Positions 9,539 through 18,559 of a stretch of 64,000 bases of DNA are shown piece by piece. The first letter of the stretch is position 1. Each line of letters begins with the position of its first letter. The stretch is from Flagellimonas hymeniacidonis (lineage in GTDB: Bacteria > Bacteroidota > Bacteroidia > Flavobacteriales > Flavobacteriaceae), in the NCBI RefSeq assembly GCF_008040165.1, contig NZ_VRUR01000002.1, positions 1,054,001-1,118,000 on the forward strand, in the 5' to 3' direction. The translations under genes were made by a program, and so were the position numbers. Under the pieces are notes generated by a model, which did no database searches, was not told where the DNA came from, and saw only the letters and a list, made by a program, of their open reading frames with translations.

Positions 9539-10515
9539 TTTACTGCTCTTATCTGTTGTATCAAATGATGTAATTTTTCATCACTTTGGTATGCTTCATA
9601 TATTTTTCCACTCATTTTGGAAAAAGGTGTTTTGTCTGGTCTTATAATCTGAACTCCAGATTTTTGTATGGCTTCCAAAGCCTCAGATTCCGAATCTGCC
9701 CATAGTTTTCTTTGATGTATAACCGACGCATCTACTGCTTTTTGAAGCCAATCTTGCTCTTGTTTTGAAAGTCGATTCCAAAAATGGGTTCCTACAATCA
9801 CAACATCAGGAGAAAAGGTATGTTCGTTAAGGGTATAGTATTTACATATTTCATAATGTTTTGATAGATAAAAACTTGGAAGGTTATTTTCAGCCCCATC
9901 TACCACACCTTGCTGCAAAGAGGTGTATAGCTCACCCCATGAAATAGGTGTAGGTGAACCACCAAAACCCCTAACCATTTCCATCGCCGTAACACTTGGC
10001 ATTACTCGTATTTTTTGTCCTCTTAAATCATTCGGGTGCTCAACTGCTTTTTCTTTGGTATAGAAGCTACGACTACCAGCGTCATAAAAACCAAGGCCTT
10101 TTAGCCAATATTGTTTGCCATCATTCAGTAATTCCTGCCCAATAGGACCATCGAATACTTTAAAAGAATGTTCCCTGTCCCTAAAGAGATAGGGTAGCCC
10201 CAACACCCTGGTTTTTGGAGCAAAATTTTCTAGTGTAGCTGCAGAAACCTTGGTCATATCCAGACTGCCAATCTGCAGTAACTCCATTATCTGACGCTCT
10301 GTACCTAATTGTTGATTAGGGTATATTTCAACTGTCAACGTACCATTTGAAAGTTGGATGAGATCTTCTCCCATTTTAACCAAAGCCTTATGCACAGAGT
10401 GATTTATATCTAGCCCATGTGCAAGTTTTATCGTTTTGGTATTTTGGTTTTTATTACAACCCAACAATGCAAACACAAAAAAAGTAAGAAGAATATGTTT
10501 GATTTTATCGTTCAT
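9535..10515 (-). CDS. dctP: TRAP transporter substrate-binding protein (DctP family)
   Basis: A 326-residue binding protein with a lipoprotein signal (FVFALLGC). The DctP fold is shown by KLAHGLDINHSVHKAL, the GLPYLFRDREHSFKVF segment, the PNDLRGQKIRVMPS strand with the Arg that binds the substrate carboxylate, and GELYTSLQQGVVDGAEN. It delivers an organic acid to the DctQM permease. UxaC directly upstream and DUF1080 genes downstream suggest a uronate or an oxidised sugar. In Bacteroidota such proteins are lipid-anchored rather than free. Confidence 0.9.
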   Translation of the reverse strand: MNDKIKHILLTFFVFALLGCNKNQNTKTIKLAHGLDINHSVHKALVKMGEDLIQLSNGTLTVEIYPNQQLGTERQIMELLQIGSLDMTKVSAATLENFAPKTRVLGLPYLFRDREHSFKVFDGPIGQELLNDGKQYWLKGLGFYDAGSRSFYTKEKAVEHPNDLRGQKIRVMPSVTAMEMVRGFGGSPTPISWGELYTSLQQGVVDGAENNLPSFYLSKHYEICKYYTLNEHTFSPDVVIVGTHFWNRLSKQEQDWLQKAVDASVIHQRKLWADSESEALEAIQKSGVQIIRPDKTPFSKMSGKIYEAYQSDEKLHHLIQQIRAVK

Positions 10516-10523
10516 CCGTTGCC

Positions 10524-11924
10524 TTAAAAATTGAAGTATTCCTTTGCATTATTATAAGAAATATCCTGTATCATTTTTCCAATCCATGGCACATCTTTAG
10601 GTAGTTCTCCTTTCTCTATTTCTTCACCAAAAAGATTGCACAAAATCCGCCGGAAATAATCATGTCTTGGGAAAGACAAAAAACTTCTGGAATCTGTTAG
10701 CATTCCAATAAAACAACTTATAAGTCCCAAGTTTGAAAGGGTATTCAACTGTTTTGTCATACCATCTTTTTGATCCAAAAACCACCATGCAGATCCCCAT
10801 TGAATCTTGCCCTTTATACTTCCGTCATTAAAATTTCCAATCATTGATGCCATTACTTCATTATCTGCTGGGTTGAGATTGTAAATGATTGTTTTTGCCA
10901 GTTTATCTTCACTGTCCAACCTATCTAGAAATTTGGAGAGGGCATATGCTTGGGACAAGTCTCCAATAGAATCCCCTCCAGAATCTGCGCCTAACGAATT
11001 CAGCATTCTACTATTATTGTTACGCATGGCTCCAAGGTGGAACTGCTGGACCCATTTTTTGAAGTGATACGTTTCTGCCAGAAATTGTAAAACTGCACTC
11101 TTGAATTTTCGAGATTCATGTGCATCAATTTTGTGCCCTTCACGCCTTTTCTTAAAAATGAGATCTACTTCAGATGCTGTATACTCTTCAGCGTAAAGCT
11201 GACTTAGTGAATGATCACTGACTTTACATCCGTTTGTTTCAAAATACGTTATTCGTTTTGATAGCGCTTGGCATAAATCATCATAAGATTTTATAGAAAA
11301 ATCAACTACCTCTTCGAGAAGATCTACATAAGCATTGAAGCCCTTATTGTCTATATGTATTGCCTTGTCTGGTCTAAAAGAGGTGCTTACTTTCGTGCCA
11401 AAATCGCTTTTTACCAAATTCTGATGATGTTTTAAGTCATCAGTTGGGTCATCTGTGGTACAAAGCGCTTTCACATTCATTTTGGTGAGAAGGTTTTGAC
11501 AGCTATAGGCTTCTGCACTTAATTTTCTTGTAGTCTCCTCATATACTTGTTGGGCATTGTCTTTACTTAATAGTTGATCAATACCAAAATAGTGTGACAA
11601 CTCCATATGCGTCCAATGGAATAGCGGATTTCGCATGGTATGGGGCACTACTTCTGCCCATTTATGAAATTTTTCTTCATCGGTGGCAGTTCCCGTAATA
11701 TACTTTTCATCAATTCCAAAGGTGCGCATGGCCCTCCATTTATAATGATCTCCATCAATCCATACTTGTGTTATAGAGTTGAAAATTTTGTTTTGGGCAA
11801 TTTCTTCGGGAGGTAAATGATTATGATAATCGATGATTGGCATCTTGGCCGCAAAGTCATGATATAGTTCTTCAGCAAAGCTGTTCTGCAATAAAAAATC
11901 TTTATGTATGAATGGTTTTATCAT
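10524..11924 (-). CDS. uxaC: glucuronate isomerase UxaC
   Basis: A 466-residue amidohydrolase-fold isomerase converting D-glucuronate to D-fructuronate (or galacturonate to tagaturonate). The metal-binding HxH is in IDYHNHLPPEEI near the N-terminus; LCTTDDPTDDLKHH and the C-terminal SFPRHDYFRRILCNLFG are typical. I place the start at the ATG at 11924 (MIKPFIHKDF), not at a further upstream codon: it gives the family N-terminus and an ATGA overlap with the stop of the symporter gene at 11921. In this operon it takes the glucuronate made by inositol oxygenase. Confidence 0.95.
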   Translation of the reverse strand: MIKPFIHKDFLLQNSFAEELYHDFAAKMPIIDYHNHLPPEEIAQNKIFNSITQVWIDGDHYKWRAMRTFGIDEKYITGTATDEEKFHKWAEVVPHTMRNPLFHWTHMELSHYFGIDQLLSKDNAQQVYEETTRKLSAEAYSCQNLLTKMNVKALCTTDDPTDDLKHHQNLVKSDFGTKVSTSFRPDKAIHIDNKGFNAYVDLLEEVVDFSIKSYDDLCQALSKRITYFETNGCKVSDHSLSQLYAEEYTASEVDLIFKKRREGHKIDAHESRKFKSAVLQFLAETYHFKKWVQQFHLGAMRNNNSRMLNSLGADSGGDSIGDLSQAYALSKFLDRLDSEDKLAKTIIYNLNPADNEVMASMIGNFNDGSIKGKIQWGSAWWFLDQKDGMTKQLNTLSNLGLISCFIGMLTDSRSFLSFPRHDYFRRILCNLFGEEIEKGELPKDVPWIGKMIQDISYNNAKEYFNF

Positions 11925-13486
11925 GATAAGAGCACATAAATTAAGATGGTCGCCACGGTCAACCCAACTCCAAAGACATTTACCAACGACCAAGGTTTTT
12001 CTTCTTTTCCGATACGCTCCACGTAAAGGGGTTGAGGATACATTTTTGAAACCAAAAACATAATAACAAAGTTCAATACAAATTCAATTCCCCATAGATG
12101 CACAAAATGTATGTTCACATCCAAGATGAAAGTGGTCAGAATATAAAAGGCAAATCCAAAGAAAAGTCCGGTTTTAGCTCCTGTTTTATTTATACCCTTA
12201 AAAAAGATACCTGCAATAATCACTGAGGAAATGGGAATAAAAAAGATACCGTTCAGCTCTTGCAATAGGAAGTATAATCCATCTGGCGCATAGGCCACCA
12301 TGGGTGCAATTGCAATGGCCAGTACAGCCAATATTACCGAGGTGATTTTACCATAATAGACCAATCTGGAATCGGTTACCTTCTTATTGATTGTTTTTTT
12401 ATAAATGTCGTAGCAAAAAATGGTGCTAGCTGAATTCAATACACTATTGAATGTACTCAATACTGCTCCTAGCACAACTGCCGCAAAGAAACCAAAGAGG
12501 TAAGTTGGCAATACTTTTTTGACCAACAAGGGGTAAATAAGGTCTGGCGTGTCTATATATTGGTCTTGAAAATAGTAATAGGCAATCAAACCAGGTAGCA
12601 CAATGATCAAGGGAACAAACAATTTTAATATTCCGGTGTAAATGAGGCCTTTTTGTGCTTCCACCAGATTCTTTGCACCAAAAGCCCTTTGTATTATAGC
12701 CTGGTTCATTCCCCAAAAATAGAGTTGGTTGATCATCAAACCAGTGAATAGGGTAGAGAAGGGCAATACAGAATCGTTACTACCTATGATGTCAAACTTA
12801 TCTGGAGCAAAGTCATACACGGTACCAAGTCCATCAAAAATATTTCCATCACCTATTTGGTATAGGGCAATTGCGGGTATTAAAAGCCCCCCAAGCATTA
12901 GCCCCAAGCCGTTTAAACTATCAGAATAAGCCACCGCCTTTAGCCCTCCAAAAATGGCATACATGGAGCCTATTGCTCCAATAATGAAGACGGTAAATAG
13001 CATTGCTCTGTCTTTACCGATGCCAAACATTGTTGAAAAGTCAAAGACACTTTCAATGTTAATAGCCCCTGAATAGAGCACTATGGGTAAAAGGGTAACT
13101 ACAAACGAGAGCATTAATAAAAAGGCCACAATGGAGCGGGTAAGACCATCATATCTCTCCTCTAAAAATTGTGGGATAGTAGTTAATCCCATCTTAATGA
13201 ATTTGGGAATAAAAAATATGGCAGCTATCACCAAGGCAATGGCAGAAGTCACTTCCCAAGCTATTACTATGATTCCATTCTTGTACGAACTTCCATTCAT
13301 ACCAATTAAATGCTCTGTGGATATGTTGGTAAGAATCATAGAACCAGCAATAATTGGCCCGCTAAGACTTTTACCAGCTAAAAAATATCCTTTAGCGGAG
13401 TTGAAATTGTCTTTTCGTAATCTATATGTGGTATATATGATTACGAAAAGGGTAAATCCAAAAAAACCTAGATAGGTCGCGAGCAT
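11921..13486 (-). CDS. sodium:solute symporter family (SSS) transporter
   Basis: A 521-residue inner-membrane protein with about 13-14 hydrophobic helices. The SSS signature is seen in YFLAGKSLSGPIIAGSMILTNISTEHLIG and FGGLKAVAYSDSLNGLGLMLGG, with GAVLSTFNSVLNSAST later. It probably imports myo-inositol or a sugar with sodium. It lies between the inositol oxygenase gene (12 bp) and uxaC (4-bp overlap), which favours inositol, but uronates are also carried by this family. Confidence 0.9.
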   Translation of the reverse strand: MLATYLGFFGFTLFVIIYTTYRLRKDNFNSAKGYFLAGKSLSGPIIAGSMILTNISTEHLIGMNGSSYKNGIIVIAWEVTSAIALVIAAIFFIPKFIKMGLTTIPQFLEERYDGLTRSIVAFLLMLSFVVTLLPIVLYSGAINIESVFDFSTMFGIGKDRAMLFTVFIIGAIGSMYAIFGGLKAVAYSDSLNGLGLMLGGLLIPAIALYQIGDGNIFDGLGTVYDFAPDKFDIIGSNDSVLPFSTLFTGLMINQLYFWGMNQAIIQRAFGAKNLVEAQKGLIYTGILKLFVPLIIVLPGLIAYYYFQDQYIDTPDLIYPLLVKKVLPTYLFGFFAAVVLGAVLSTFNSVLNSASTIFCYDIYKKTINKKVTDSRLVYYGKITSVILAVLAIAIAPMVAYAPDGLYFLLQELNGIFFIPISSVIIAGIFFKGINKTGAKTGLFFGFAFYILTTFILDVNIHFVHLWGIEFVLNFVIMFLVSKMYPQPLYVERIGKEEKPWSLVNVFGVGLTVATILIYVLLS

Positions 13487-13498
13487 TTATACCAATGT

Positions 13499-14368
13499 TT
13501 AAAATTTTAATTTTTCAGGGAGGTATTTTGCAACTAAATCTTGATAATAAGGTTTTAAGGTCTTTGCATCTGGTGGCACTGGAGCTTTTGAATACAAATC
13601 GTACGGATTGAATTTTTTCACCCACTCAAACATCTTATGATCATGCTCGCTCATTAAATGATCATAGGCATTTTCTCTATGCTGTGCATAGAATGAATGA
13701 TATCGGATCATGTATAATGCTGGTTCGGGAAGATAATCTTTCATGATTTGATAGAGATACTCATCGTGCCCCCAACTCATCTTAACGTTGTTCAAGCCAC
13801 AGTTTTTCTCATAGATTCCATATTTATGATTGTATCTATCATCACTTGAATCGGTATTGGTTTCAAAGAATTCTGGATAAACAATTTTGTCTGAAAACTG
13901 ACAGCCTACAGGGAATGTATCGCCCACAACAGCCCATTGGGGTTCTCCGAATAGGCATAATACTTTGCCGACATCGTGTAAAAATCCGGTAAGCACAAAC
14001 CAATCTGGATGTCCATCAGCCCGAATCGCTTCACTAGTTTGTAAAAGGTGTTGCAACTGGTCCAAATCAATATCGGGGTCACTATCGTCAATTAATGTGT
14101 TCAAAAAATCGACTGCCTCCCAAAGGGACATTTCCTTTTTATCAAATCTTAAAAACTCCTGCTCTTTTTTAATGACAAAATCGTAATTCTGGTATTGATG
14201 GTTAAGCTTGTAAAATGCTCTAACCGTATCTATTCTTTCAGAATTTTGGTAATCTCTAAACGCCTCTTTTTCCTTTTCTTGGGTATCTGGGTCTGGGTAG
14301 CGTTGTAGTATATCATCTTCCCAATGTTCCAAAGACTTTAAAGGATTGTTTTTATCTATTTTTCCCAT
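13499..14368 (-). CDS. myo-inositol oxygenase
   Basis: A 289-residue diiron enzyme that uses O2 to ring-open myo-inositol to D-glucuronate. The HD-domain metal ligands of the family can be aligned by motif: His120 (RADGHPDW), His131-Asp132 (GFLHDVGK), His201 (SWGHDEYL), His224 (IRYHSFY) and Asp257 (NPYDLY). Length matches the animal and plant enzymes. It lies 2 bp downstream of uxuA. Many bacteria use the inositol dehydrogenase (iol) route instead, so an oxygenase feeding directly into UxaC, a mannonate oxidoreductase and UxuA is notable. Oxygen would be needed for this route. Confidence 0.94.
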   Translation of the reverse strand: MGKIDKNNPLKSLEHWEDDILQRYPDPDTQEKEKEAFRDYQNSERIDTVRAFYKLNHQYQNYDFVIKKEQEFLRFDKKEMSLWEAVDFLNTLIDDSDPDIDLDQLQHLLQTSEAIRADGHPDWFVLTGFLHDVGKVLCLFGEPQWAVVGDTFPVGCQFSDKIVYPEFFETNTDSSDDRYNHKYGIYEKNCGLNNVKMSWGHDEYLYQIMKDYLPEPALYMIRYHSFYAQHRENAYDHLMSEHDHKMFEWVKKFNPYDLYSKAPVPPDAKTLKPYYQDLVAKYLPEKLKF

Positions 14369-14370
14369 AA

Positions 14371-15555
14371 CTACGCTAATTTTAAATTTTTCGCTACCCC
14401 GAGCTCGAGTCCCCTAAGTTCTGCTAGTCCTTTTAGCCTACCAATACAGGAATATCCTGGATTTGTTTTTTTGTTGAGGTCATCTAGCATTTGATGTCCA
14501 TGATCAGGTCTCATAGGAATCAGAATATCTTTTCTTTGCTCGTTTGATCTTCGTTGTTGTTCTAAAAGTACTAATTTGACCATTTCATACATGTCCGTTT
14601 CTCCTTCAAGATGTTTGGCTTCGAAAAAGCTCCCGTTATCCATTCTTTTGATATTTCTGAAATGCAGAAAATGGACACGGTCTGCGAATTTCTTGAAGAT
14701 GTCTGGCAAATCATTGTTGAATCTTACTCCCAAGGACCCAGTACAAAAAGTAATTCCATTATGAATTGAGGGTACTTGATTAAATATGTAGGCATAATCA
14801 TCGGCCGTACTCAAAATTCTGGGTAATCCCAAAATTGAAAACGGAGGGTCATCTGGATGGGCGCATAATAAAACACCGGTTTCTTCAGCAACTGGGACTA
14901 TTTCCGAAAGAAAATAAACCAAATGCTCTCGCAATTTATCGGAGGATATATTTTGATATGTATCGAGTGCTCTTTGAAAAGTTTCTAATGAATATCCCTC
15001 CTCAGCGCCAGGTAACCCTGCTATAATATTCGTAATCAATATTGCTATGTCTTCTGAAGACATCAAGTCATAATAAGATTTAGCCTTATACTGCTCTTCA
15101 GATGAGTATTGTTTTTCTGCCTCAGGTCTCTTTAGAATGTACAAATCAAAAGCGGCAAAGGCATCTTTATCAAAGAACAATGCTTTTGACCCATCAGGCA
15201 TTTCATAATCAAGAGAAGTACGCGTCCAATCCAAAATGGGCATAAAATTGTAGCAAACAACTTTTACTCCACAAGAAGCAAGATTTTTAATGGTTAGTTT
15301 GTAGTTTTCTAATTGTTTTTGAAAACCTTCGGCTTGTGTCTTTATATTTTCGTGCACAGGAACGGATTCTACTACCGACCATTCAAAACCCTGAGCTTCT
15401 ATGATATTTTTTCGCTCATTTATTTCTTGGATGGGCCAAACCTCCCCATTTGGAATATGGTGAAGGGCGGTAACGATTCCTGTTGCTCCCGCTTGTTTAA
15501 TATCTACAAGAGAAACTGGGTCATTTGGCCCGTACCATCTCCATGTTTGTTTCAT
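14371..15555 (-). CDS. uxuA: mannonate dehydratase UxuA
   Basis: A 394-residue enzyme dehydrating D-mannonate to 2-keto-3-deoxy-D-gluconate (KDG). It begins [16 protein letters not shown], almost the same as the E. coli protein, then [18 protein letters not shown]. The C-terminal part has [18 protein letters not shown] and MRPDHGHQM, with metal ligands. I choose the ATG at 15555: it has GGAG six bases upstream and gives the family N-terminus. A further ATG at 15567 overlaps the stop of the preceding SDR gene. It supplies KDG to a kinase and aldolase that are not in this window. Confidence 0.96.
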   Translation of the reverse strand: MKQTWRWYGPNDPVSLVDIKQAGATGIVTALHHIPNGEVWPIQEINERKNIIEAQGFEWSVVESVPVHENIKTQAEGFQKQLENYKLTIKNLASCGVKVVCYNFMPILDWTRTSLDYEMPDGSKALFFDKDAFAAFDLYILKRPEAEKQYSSEEQYKAKSYYDLMSSEDIAILITNIIAGLPGAEEGYSLETFQRALDTYQNISSDKLREHLVYFLSEIVPVAEETGVLLCAHPDDPPFSILGLPRILSTADDYAYIFNQVPSIHNGITFCTGSLGVRFNNDLPDIFKKFADRVHFLHFRNIKRMDNGSFFEAKHLEGETDMYEMVKLVLLEQQRRSNEQRKDILIPMRPDHGHQMLDDLNKKTNPGYSCIGRLKGLAELRGLELGVAKNLKLA

Positions 15556-15566
15556 TTTTAACTCCA

Positions 15567-16382
15567 TCACACCCCACTAAATATGTTGAAACCTCCATCT
15601 ATAGGTATTACGGCGCCGGTGATGAACTTTGAGGCATCACTACAGAGAAAGTGCAGAACACCATTAAGTTCTTCCGGTTCTCCAAAACGCTTCATAGGTG
15701 TATTCTCTATAATAGCATTACCTCTTTCGGTATATGAGCCATCCTCGTTTATGAGCAACTTTCTATTCTGGTTTCCAAGGAAAAACCCTGGTGCAACGGC
15801 ATTAACTCTTATGTTACTACTGAATTTGGTGGCCATTTCAACCGCCATCCATTTGGTGAAATTCTCCATTGCAGCTTTTGAAGCAGAATATCCGGCAACC
15901 CTAGTCAAAACTCTAGGGACTGCCATTGAAGAATAGTTTATAATGCTGCCAAACCCTTGGTCGGCCATGACTTTGCCAAATACTAAAGAAGGTATGACAG
16001 TACCATTCAAATTAAGCTCGGTTACTTTAGTAAAATCATCCATAGATAAATCGAAAATGGTTTGACCTGGTCCAATTGTAGCCCCGGGCATATTGCCTCC
16101 TGCCACATTAAGGAGGATGTCCAAACGTCCAAATTTATCTAAAACCTTATCTCTAACTTCTTCCATAGAAGCCTTGGAAAGCACATTAGCCTCCAATACC
16201 AGTAGTTCTCCACCCTTGTTCCTGATAGCGTTTTCGATTTGAATTGCATTATTCTTTTTGGTTGTAAGCAATACGATTTTAACCCTAGCAGAGGCCAAGC
16301 TTAATGCGGCAGTACTTCCAAGCACGCCAGTTCCACCTGTAATCACAGCTACTTTACCGTTAAGGTTAAAAATTGAGTTCAC
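15567..16382 (-). CDS. SDR-type D-mannonate oxidoreductase (fructuronate reductase role)
   Basis: A 271-residue short-chain dehydrogenase. Cofactor motif TGGTGVLG is at residues 15-22, NVAGGN follows, and the catalytic YSASK is near residue 168; [17 protein letters not shown] gives the substrate lid. The classic UxuB is a long-chain mannitol dehydrogenase type, but many Firmicutes and Bacteroidota use an SDR like this one for fructuronate to mannonate. It is the first gene of the operon, just after the promoter and the palindromic operator, and sits directly before uxuA. The step assignment follows from context. Confidence 0.82.
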   Translation of the reverse strand: MNSIFNLNGKVAVITGGTGVLGSTAALSLASARVKIVLLTTKKNNAIQIENAIRNKGGELLVLEANVLSKASMEEVRDKVLDKFGRLDILLNVAGGNMPGATIGPGQTIFDLSMDDFTKVTELNLNGTVIPSLVFGKVMADQGFGSIINYSSMAVPRVLTRVAGYSASKAAMENFTKWMAVEMATKFSSNIRVNAVAPGFFLGNQNRKLLINEDGSYTERGNAIIENTPMKRFGEPEELNGVLHFLCSDASKFITGAVIPIDGGFNIFSGV

Positions 16383-16434
16383 TTTTTTATGGTATATCGA
16401 ATTGAACGATTTTTTAAATCAAAGTACACAGTTC

Positions 16435-16448
16435 CGTGTGCGCACACG
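16435..16448. promoter_or_regulatory. LacI-type operator, 14-bp perfect palindrome
   Basis: CGTGTGCGCACACG is a perfect palindrome with a central CG, as is common for LacI-family operators. It starts 3 bp downstream of the predicted -7 box of the catabolic operon, so it covers the expected transcription start. It lies between the operon and a divergent LacI-family gene. I found no second copy in the window. Confidence 0.75.
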
Positions 16449-16450
16449 TA

Positions 16451-16480
16451 AAAATATAAATTAGCTTTGCATTATCCAAA
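16451..16480 (-). promoter_or_regulatory. promoter of the inositol/hexuronate operon
   Basis: On the minus strand TTTG (16480-16477) and TATATTTT (16458-16451) are separated by 18 bp, matching the Bacteroidota TTTG-N18/19-TAnnTTTG promoter with one mismatch. The predicted start at about 16444 falls inside the palindromic operator, so a bound repressor would block initiation. Confidence 0.65.
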
Positions 16481-16495
16481 GTTATGATAGTTAAA
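16466..16495 (+). promoter_or_regulatory. possible promoter of the LacI-family gene
   Basis: TTTG at 16466-16469 and TAGTTAAA at 16488-16495 are 18 bp apart. The -7 part is a weak match. It overlaps the operon promoter on the other strand, so the two could compete. Confidence 0.3.
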
Positions 16496-16540
16496 AGCTA
16501 AAATTAACTGAAGGTTGTATATTAACTGCTTATTTACAAT

Positions 16541-17608
16541 ATGATTACTATAAAGGAAATTGCTAAGCTTGCCAACGTGTCCCCAGGGACAGTAGACCGG
16601 GTGATACATAATAGGGACGGGGTTTCTGAAAAAACTGCAGACCGAATAAAAGTTATTTTAAAAGAACATAATTTTAAGGTTAATAGAATCGCCCAATCGC
16701 TAGCAATGAAGAAAAAGTATACCATTGCAGTGTTACTACCACATTATGATGAAGAGGATTCATTCTGGAAGGCTCCGTTGGAAGGTATTGAAAAGGCTAA
16801 GGAAGAGGTGAGGAGCTTTGGTGTAGTTGTGGAAACCTTTTCATTTGATCAGAAGAACTCCAGCTCCTACATTAAATCGTTTGAACAATTGCTTAAAACC
16901 AAACCTCAAGGAGTTGTTTTGGTTCCTACCTTTAAGCAAGAGACACGACGGTTGACTAATATTCTATTACAAGAAAACATTCCTTTTGTTTTCTTGAACA
17001 TAGCCTTAAGTGGATACGGAAACCTCTCTTTTATTGGTCAAGATTCGTTTAAAAGCGGCTATTTATCAGGTAAACTAATGCAGTTGTGTTTGAATGAGGG
17101 TGATGATATCCTTACCATTCACTCTAGGTCCAACCTCTCCAATTTCAACAATATATCACAGCGAACAAAAGGGTTCGACTGCTATTTTAAAGAAAACGGA
17201 CTGAAAAACACAAATCATTATATTGAAATAGAAGACTTTTGGGACACCAAAAAGGTAAAGGTCAGTATCGAAATGGCCCTAAAGAGTATCCCTAAAATAA
17301 GAGGCATTTTTGTTCCCAACAGTAGGTCCTATATTATTGCCGATCATATTAATGACTATAGGGACAAGGTGCCATTCTTAATTGGGTTTGACTTAACGGA
17401 ACACAATGCACAAGCACTTGTTGATGATAGGATTACATTCTTGATTTCACAAAAACCTTTTCAGCAAGGATATAGAGCAATCAACAGCTTATCTAAATTT
17501 CTATTATATAGTACTCCACCAGCTACAGAGATATTGTCTTCTATAGAAATTGTTACAAAAGAGAATATTCCTGATTATCGACAAAAAGAACATGCCATTT
17601 TCTTATAG
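16541..17608 (+). CDS. LacI-family transcriptional regulator
   Basis: A 355-residue regulator. Residues 1-55 form the LacI helix-turn-helix and hinge (TIKEIAKLANVSPGTVDRVIHNRDGVSEKTADRIKVIL is the core, shown here only in pieces: EIAKLANVSPGTVDRV and ADRIKVIL). From residue 60 there is a periplasmic-binding-like ligand domain (YTIAVLLPHYDEEDSFW, GVVLVPTFKQE, GIFVPNSRSY). It is divergent from the eleven-gene catabolic operon and faces the palindrome at 16435-16448, so it very likely represses that operon. The inducer could be inositol, a uronate or KDG; the sequence does not say which. Confidence 0.9.
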   Translation: MITIKEIAKLANVSPGTVDRVIHNRDGVSEKTADRIKVILKEHNFKVNRIAQSLAMKKKYTIAVLLPHYDEEDSFWKAPLEGIEKAKEEVRSFGVVVETFSFDQKNSSSYIKSFEQLLKTKPQGVVLVPTFKQETRRLTNILLQENIPFVFLNIALSGYGNLSFIGQDSFKSGYLSGKLMQLCLNEGDDILTIHSRSNLSNFNNISQRTKGFDCYFKENGLKNTNHYIEIEDFWDTKKVKVSIEMALKSIPKIRGIFVPNSRSYIIADHINDYRDKVPFLIGFDLTEHNAQALVDDRITFLISQKPFQQGYRAINSLSKFLLYSTPPATEILSSIEIVTKENIPDYRQKEHAIFL

Positions 17609-17610
17609 TA

Positions 17611-17630
17611 AATTGGTTTTAAAAACCATT
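17611..17630. terminator. weak hairpin between convergent genes
   Basis: GGTTTT and AAAACC form a short AT-rich stem directly after the regulator gene and before the end of the hydrolase remnant. It may serve as a weak terminator in both directions. Confidence 0.3.
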
Positions 17631-17691
17631 TTAGCCTCAATATTATAGCAACTATAACTTTATATAAAATCCATAATTGATTTTTAATCAA

Positions 17692-18554
17692 TTACTTAAC
17701 TGTAAATGAAATAATGGAATTCTTGATTAATTGTTCCTGGTTCCAAACAATAAAATGATTTTCTTTTTCAATAGGAATCACTTTTAAGCTTTTTACATTG
17801 GAGAAATGCCTCTCCATAAACGCAACGTTTTGATATGGAACCAATTTATCTTCTTCTCCATGAATAATTAAGGTATGCTGGGTTAGCTGGCTCAACTGTG
17901 GTTGCATCAATTTTAAATCTTCTTTAAGCATCCACAATTCATCATTAGATGGTTTTAATGCTCCCGGGACTAAATATTTTAATGGAAACCAGGTCAGTGG
18001 TTTACGCCATTTCCCCGGCTTTTCTACATCTGGATCTAAGGCACCTGCTAGAATGACTAAATTTTCATGCAAATCTGGACGTTCTATTGCCATTTGCACA
18101 ATCAAAGGACCACCATATGAGTGCCCAATTAGTGTATAGGGCTTACCATTATCTAAATATTCCAAAAATTCATAAGAATAAGCGCTTGAGGTTTTAATGC
18201 CATACTTCGTCTAAATTCACTTTTTCCGAAGCCAGGCCTATCTATCGCAACTAGTCTGAATTTGTTTGACAGCAAAGAATCGGAGAGGTAAGCTTTATAT
18301 GCATCCCAACTTCCGGGTGATCCGTGGATAAAAACCAATGTTTGGGCATCCTTATTCCCAGTTTGGATATAATGAAGGTTTCTATCTTGTATTTCTATAT
18401 TGCTGTCTATAAAGTCCATTTGCTTTTCTTGAAAAAAAGCAGCAGTTCTTTTTGGAGAAGTGCGCATGGTCATGCAGGAGTTGGCAAAAAGTAGGTAACC
18501 AAATACCAGAAAAGCAAGAAGGTATCTTTTTTTAAATCGCTTTCTAATGGTCAT
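17692..18554 (-). pseudogene. alpha/beta hydrolase split by a frameshift
   Basis: One alpha/beta hydrolase is spread over two frames. The first part (18554 to 18153) has a lipoprotein-like signal (LLFANSC), the oxyanion segment FIHGSPGSWDAY and IDRPGFGKSEF. The second part (to 17692) has the nucleophile elbow GHSYGG, the acid-region TLIIHGEEDKLVPY and the His in KENHFIVW. Adding one base near 18163-18180 restores a single chain of about 286 residues, in keeping with the family. The break lies near a run of five T on the coding strand. It is either a true loss-of-function or a sequencing error in the run. It sits 5 bp downstream of the acyltransferase gene. Confidence 0.8.
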
Positions 18555-18559
18555 GTAGC

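Noticed and set aside
12444..12716. 90-codon open frame inside the SSS symporter gene
   Set aside because: It overlaps a well-supported gene in another frame and shows no domain.
15556..15570. Alternative uxuA starts at 15570 and 15567
   Set aside because: The ATG at 15555 has a good GGAG spacing and gives the family N-terminus.
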